Assembly (NCBI GenBank): GCA_019638285.1
Contig: JAHBUB010000009.1
Span: forward strand, 1-64,000
Direction of reading: 5' to 3'
Length of the DNA: 64,000 nucleotides
Source of the DNA: Cyclobacteriaceae bacterium
GTDB taxonomy: Bacteria > Bacteroidota > Bacteroidia > Cytophagales > Cyclobacteriaceae
In this document: piece by piece, positions 62,173 through 64,000 of the stretch
How the letters are laid out: every line of letters begins with the position of its first letter
Position numbering within the stretch: position 1 is the stretch's first letter
Position numbers and translations under genes: made by a program
The notes under the pieces: model-generated
Databases searched by the model: none
Seen by the model: only the letters and a program-made list of their open reading frames with translations
Told to the model about the DNA's origin: nothing

Positions 62173-63449
62173 GATTTGATTGGTTTGAGAATCTCAATGC
62201 CAATGTTGCAGGCAAGGCATCTTCTTTTCAAACAGAAGTTGTTATTAAGTTCAATTAATGCTTGTGAATCAAATGAATCCTTAACGGCTAGTCCTATATC
62301 GTTCCATGACTTTGTAATTCTGTTATTTTCAGCTTTTATACCATGAAGCATTTCTACAGCTCTATCAATCATTGGTTGGTCATCCTGTGATTTTCCATAA
62401 GCCACTAAAAGCGGAACTACAGTATTAATGATGAGATTATTTATGCTCTCCATTCCCAGATTAGAAATGGAGCGAGCTGTTTTACGGCCAAACCGATAGT
62501 GACTGTGCCAATAGGATGAGGTGCTAATTTCAAATAGCTTGACAATATCTATATCCATTTCTATCAGTTTCGAAAAAAAATTTCTGTTTTTATGGAAAAG
62601 AGCGCTAAACTGAGCAATCCGAATGGTTGGAAAATTAGCAGGGCGTAGCCTCAGAAATTTCCAGTTTTCCTTATTCAGTTTTTGATTATTCAGACCGTAC
62701 TTAACAGCAAGCACTTTGTATTCGCTTTGCAATTCCTTAAAATACTCATCCTTGATTCCGTACTCCAAAAATCCTGCCTGCCCAAATAACAGCGCCTCTA
62801 TTTGCATTAAGCTATCCCCATGCTTCAATAAAATTTTCCTTCGAACAGCATTCGCCAATTGAAAAAAAGGGTCGTAATTAATCTTAAAACCAAAATTTCT
62901 GGCCATCAACTGATAGGTCACCTCTTCCCAGTCATTATTTGTCGCCTTCAGTAACTGCACAATCTGCTCCGCCTTGTTTTCCAATCGTTGCATCAAGGCT
63001 TTGTCAAGCATTCCATGCTTCACCAAATCGCTGACTTGTGGAAATAGTTTTTCACAGGGAATAGCGGATGGGTTTTGAACAAGATTCTGATACCTGGTAA
63101 TCAATGATTCATCCACCCTGTCTTTTAGAACAAGTGTGGGTATAGCTGTTCCGTCAATTCTAAGCACTTCCTTATCCTCGATCCAGACGACATGCAGCAC
63201 TACATTCTCATAAGCCCCATCAACATCGTGATGATGATCATACCAACCGGAAGATTTAACATGAATTTCAACACTGCCAATCCAATCCATATTGGCCAAC
63301 CTGACCTTAGCTTGGACAAAGTCTGGCCCTGCATCATTATTAAGGGTTCCTGGGAAAAACACTTCCAGTTTCTCTCCTGAAGAAACTGTTAGCTCCTTTT
63401 TATCAAAATACTGGAACTGCCATATGTAATGGAGAAAGGACTCCTGCAT
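62169..63449 (-). CDS. DUF2851 family protein
   Basis: 426 aa. Conserved N-terminal block: HYIWQFQYFDKKELTVSSGE, FPGTLNNDAGPDFVQAKVRL and GSVEIHVKSSGWYDHHHDVD with GAYENVVLHVVW. C-terminal Cys motif KRRCLACNIG. These identify DUF2851, common in Bacteroidota and of unknown role; the HHHD and Cys-rich tail could bind metal. It starts 14 bp after pyrF and overlaps the membrane-protein gene by 4 bp, so the group is one operon. Confidence 0.9.
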   Translation of the reverse strand: MQESFLHYIWQFQYFDKKELTVSSGEKLEVFFPGTLNNDAGPDFVQAKVRLANMDWIGSVEIHVKSSGWYDHHHDVDGAYENVVLHVVWIEDKEVLRIDGTAIPTLVLKDRVDESLITRYQNLVQNPSAIPCEKLFPQVSDLVKHGMLDKALMQRLENKAEQIVQLLKATNNDWEEVTYQLMARNFGFKINYDPFFQLANAVRRKILLKHGDSLMQIEALLFGQAGFLEYGIKDEYFKELQSEYKVLAVKYGLNNQKLNKENWKFLRLRPANFPTIRIAQFSALFHKNRNFFSKLIEMDIDIVKLFEISTSSYWHSHYRFGRKTARSISNLGMESINNLIINTVVPLLVAYGKSQDDQPMIDRAVEMLHGIKAENNRITKSWNDIGLAVKDSFDSQALIELNNNFCLKRRCLACNIGIEILKPIKS

Positions 63450-63463
63450 AGCTGACTCTTTAC

Positions 63464-64000
63464 CTAAAGATAAGTATCAAGCAGCATTTTCATTTCTTCT
63501 TGTAGTTTTTTCGCTTCTTTATGTGCCCTTTCAGCAAAATCTTCGTTTTGAGATGCATAAATGATTGCCCTGGAGGAATTCACAAGCAAACCACAACTCT
63601 TATTCATGCCATATTTGCTTACCTCCTCAAGGTTTCCGCCCTGAGCTCCAACCCCCGGCACTAGAAAAAAGTGATCAGGTACAAGCACACGAATTTCAGA
63701 AAGCTTATCCGCTCTGGTAGCCCCCACCACATACATCATGGTGTCGGCCGTTGCCCAGCATTTTGATTTTTCTATCACCTCTTCAAAAAGTTTTCTCTCT
63801 GTGCCTTTGGCTACCGTTAGCTGAAAGTCTGCACTACCAGGGTTCGAGGTATGAACCAAGAGAATAATCCATTTTCCCTCTCGCAAAAAAGGAGTTACTG
63901 AGTCCTGCCCCATGTAAGGAGCCACAGTTATTGAATCAAACGACATTTGATCAAAAAATGCTTTTGCATACAGTGCTGATGTATTGCCGATATCACCACG
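63464..64000 (-). CDS. pyrF: Orotidine-5'-phosphate decarboxylase, 5' end cut by the window edge
   Basis: The frame runs from the edge with [17 protein letters not shown] into [48 protein letters not shown] and a late ASQNEDFAE, giving about 178 visible residues. These blocks are specific for the type 2 (PyrF subfamily 2) enzyme, which makes UMP from OMP. The active-site KxD region lies outside the window. It heads the visible operon with DUF2851, the polytopic protein, the NeuD-like enzyme and the nucleoside phosphorylase, which suggests a pyrimidine connection. Confidence 0.93.
   Translation of the reverse strand, partial: RGDIGNTSALYAKAFFDQMSFDSITVAPYMGQDSVTPFLREGKWIILLVHTSNPGSADFQLTVAKGTERKLFEEVIEKSKCWATADTMMYVVGATRADKLSEIRVLVPDHFFLVPGVGAQGGNLEEVSKYGMNKSCGLLVNSSRAIIYASQNEDFAERAHKEAKKLQEEMKMLLDTYL

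Overview
The window reads as a chromosomal segment from a Bacteroidota bacterium, most likely in or near the Cytophagales. The evidence is the mix of families largely confined to that phylum (DUF5916 and DUF3078 outer-membrane proteins, DUF2911, DUF6702, DUF2851, HmuY, GH92, an AddAB-type nuclease pair), promoters of the TTTG / TAnnTTTG type, little sign of Shine-Dalgarno sequences, and many lipoproteins with Bacteroidota-style signal peptides. Base composition looks like about 40% GC by eye. No rRNA, tRNA, prophage, integrase or CRISPR array was seen.

Layout. 1-5.5 kb: a GNAT acetyltransferase frame broken by a stop codon, an exported M24 (creatinase-like) protein, an operon cupin - SDR - N-acyl-D-amino-acid deacylase, and a secreted pentapeptide-type repeat protein. 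5.7-8.8 kb: DUF5916 outer-membrane protein and a lipid A acyltransferase. 8.9-14 kb: a mannan or N-glycan utilisation operon, GH47 - GH92 - FucP-type sugar transporter. 14.4-17.6 kb: zinc alcohol dehydrogenase, OmpA lipoprotein, MEMO-family lipoprotein. 17.6-18.4 kb: a REP-associated tyrosine transposase (RAYT) with its palindromes. 18.4-24.9 kb: addB and addA, with a four-helix-bundle (IVP-like) gene inserted between them and flanked by inverted heptamer arrays. 25-31 kb: a membrane-anchored patatin phospholipase, a SMUG2-like uracil-DNA glycosylase, an SF1 helicase and a histidine kinase. 31-43.9 kb: mostly exported amidases and peptidases (amidase, two M20, M28), DUF2911, DUF6702, a SET-domain methyltransferase beside HU, OmpA, GT2 and a TolB-like propeller. 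44-45.7 kb: dnaX with an A10 slippery run. 45.8-52 kb: an HGSNAT-like acyltransferase, then a heme-acquisition locus (IsdG-type monooxygenase, HmuY, TonB receptor, AraC regulator). 52-64 kb: HerA-like ATPase, DUF3078, response regulator, MltD-like transglycosylase, O-methyltransferase, M16 protease, then an operon pyrF - DUF2851 - polytopic membrane protein - NeuD-like acetyltransferase - nucleoside phosphorylase.

The strongest special signals are: (1) dnaX, where a run of ten A lets a -1 shift join the 368-aa gamma frame to a 200-codon downstream frame, giving tau of about 566 aa; (2) the heptamer-flanked IVP-like cassette inside addBA; (3) the RAYT with a 19-bp palindromic core in opposite orientation on each side; (4) a SET-domain methyltransferase immediately upstream of HU; (5) an exported MEMO protein with an intact His/His/Cys site; (6) several hydrolase-fold proteins that have lost canonical metal ligands (M24, one M20). 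I do not see a clearly new multi-gene defence or biosynthetic system. All functional calls rest on motif recognition without database searches.
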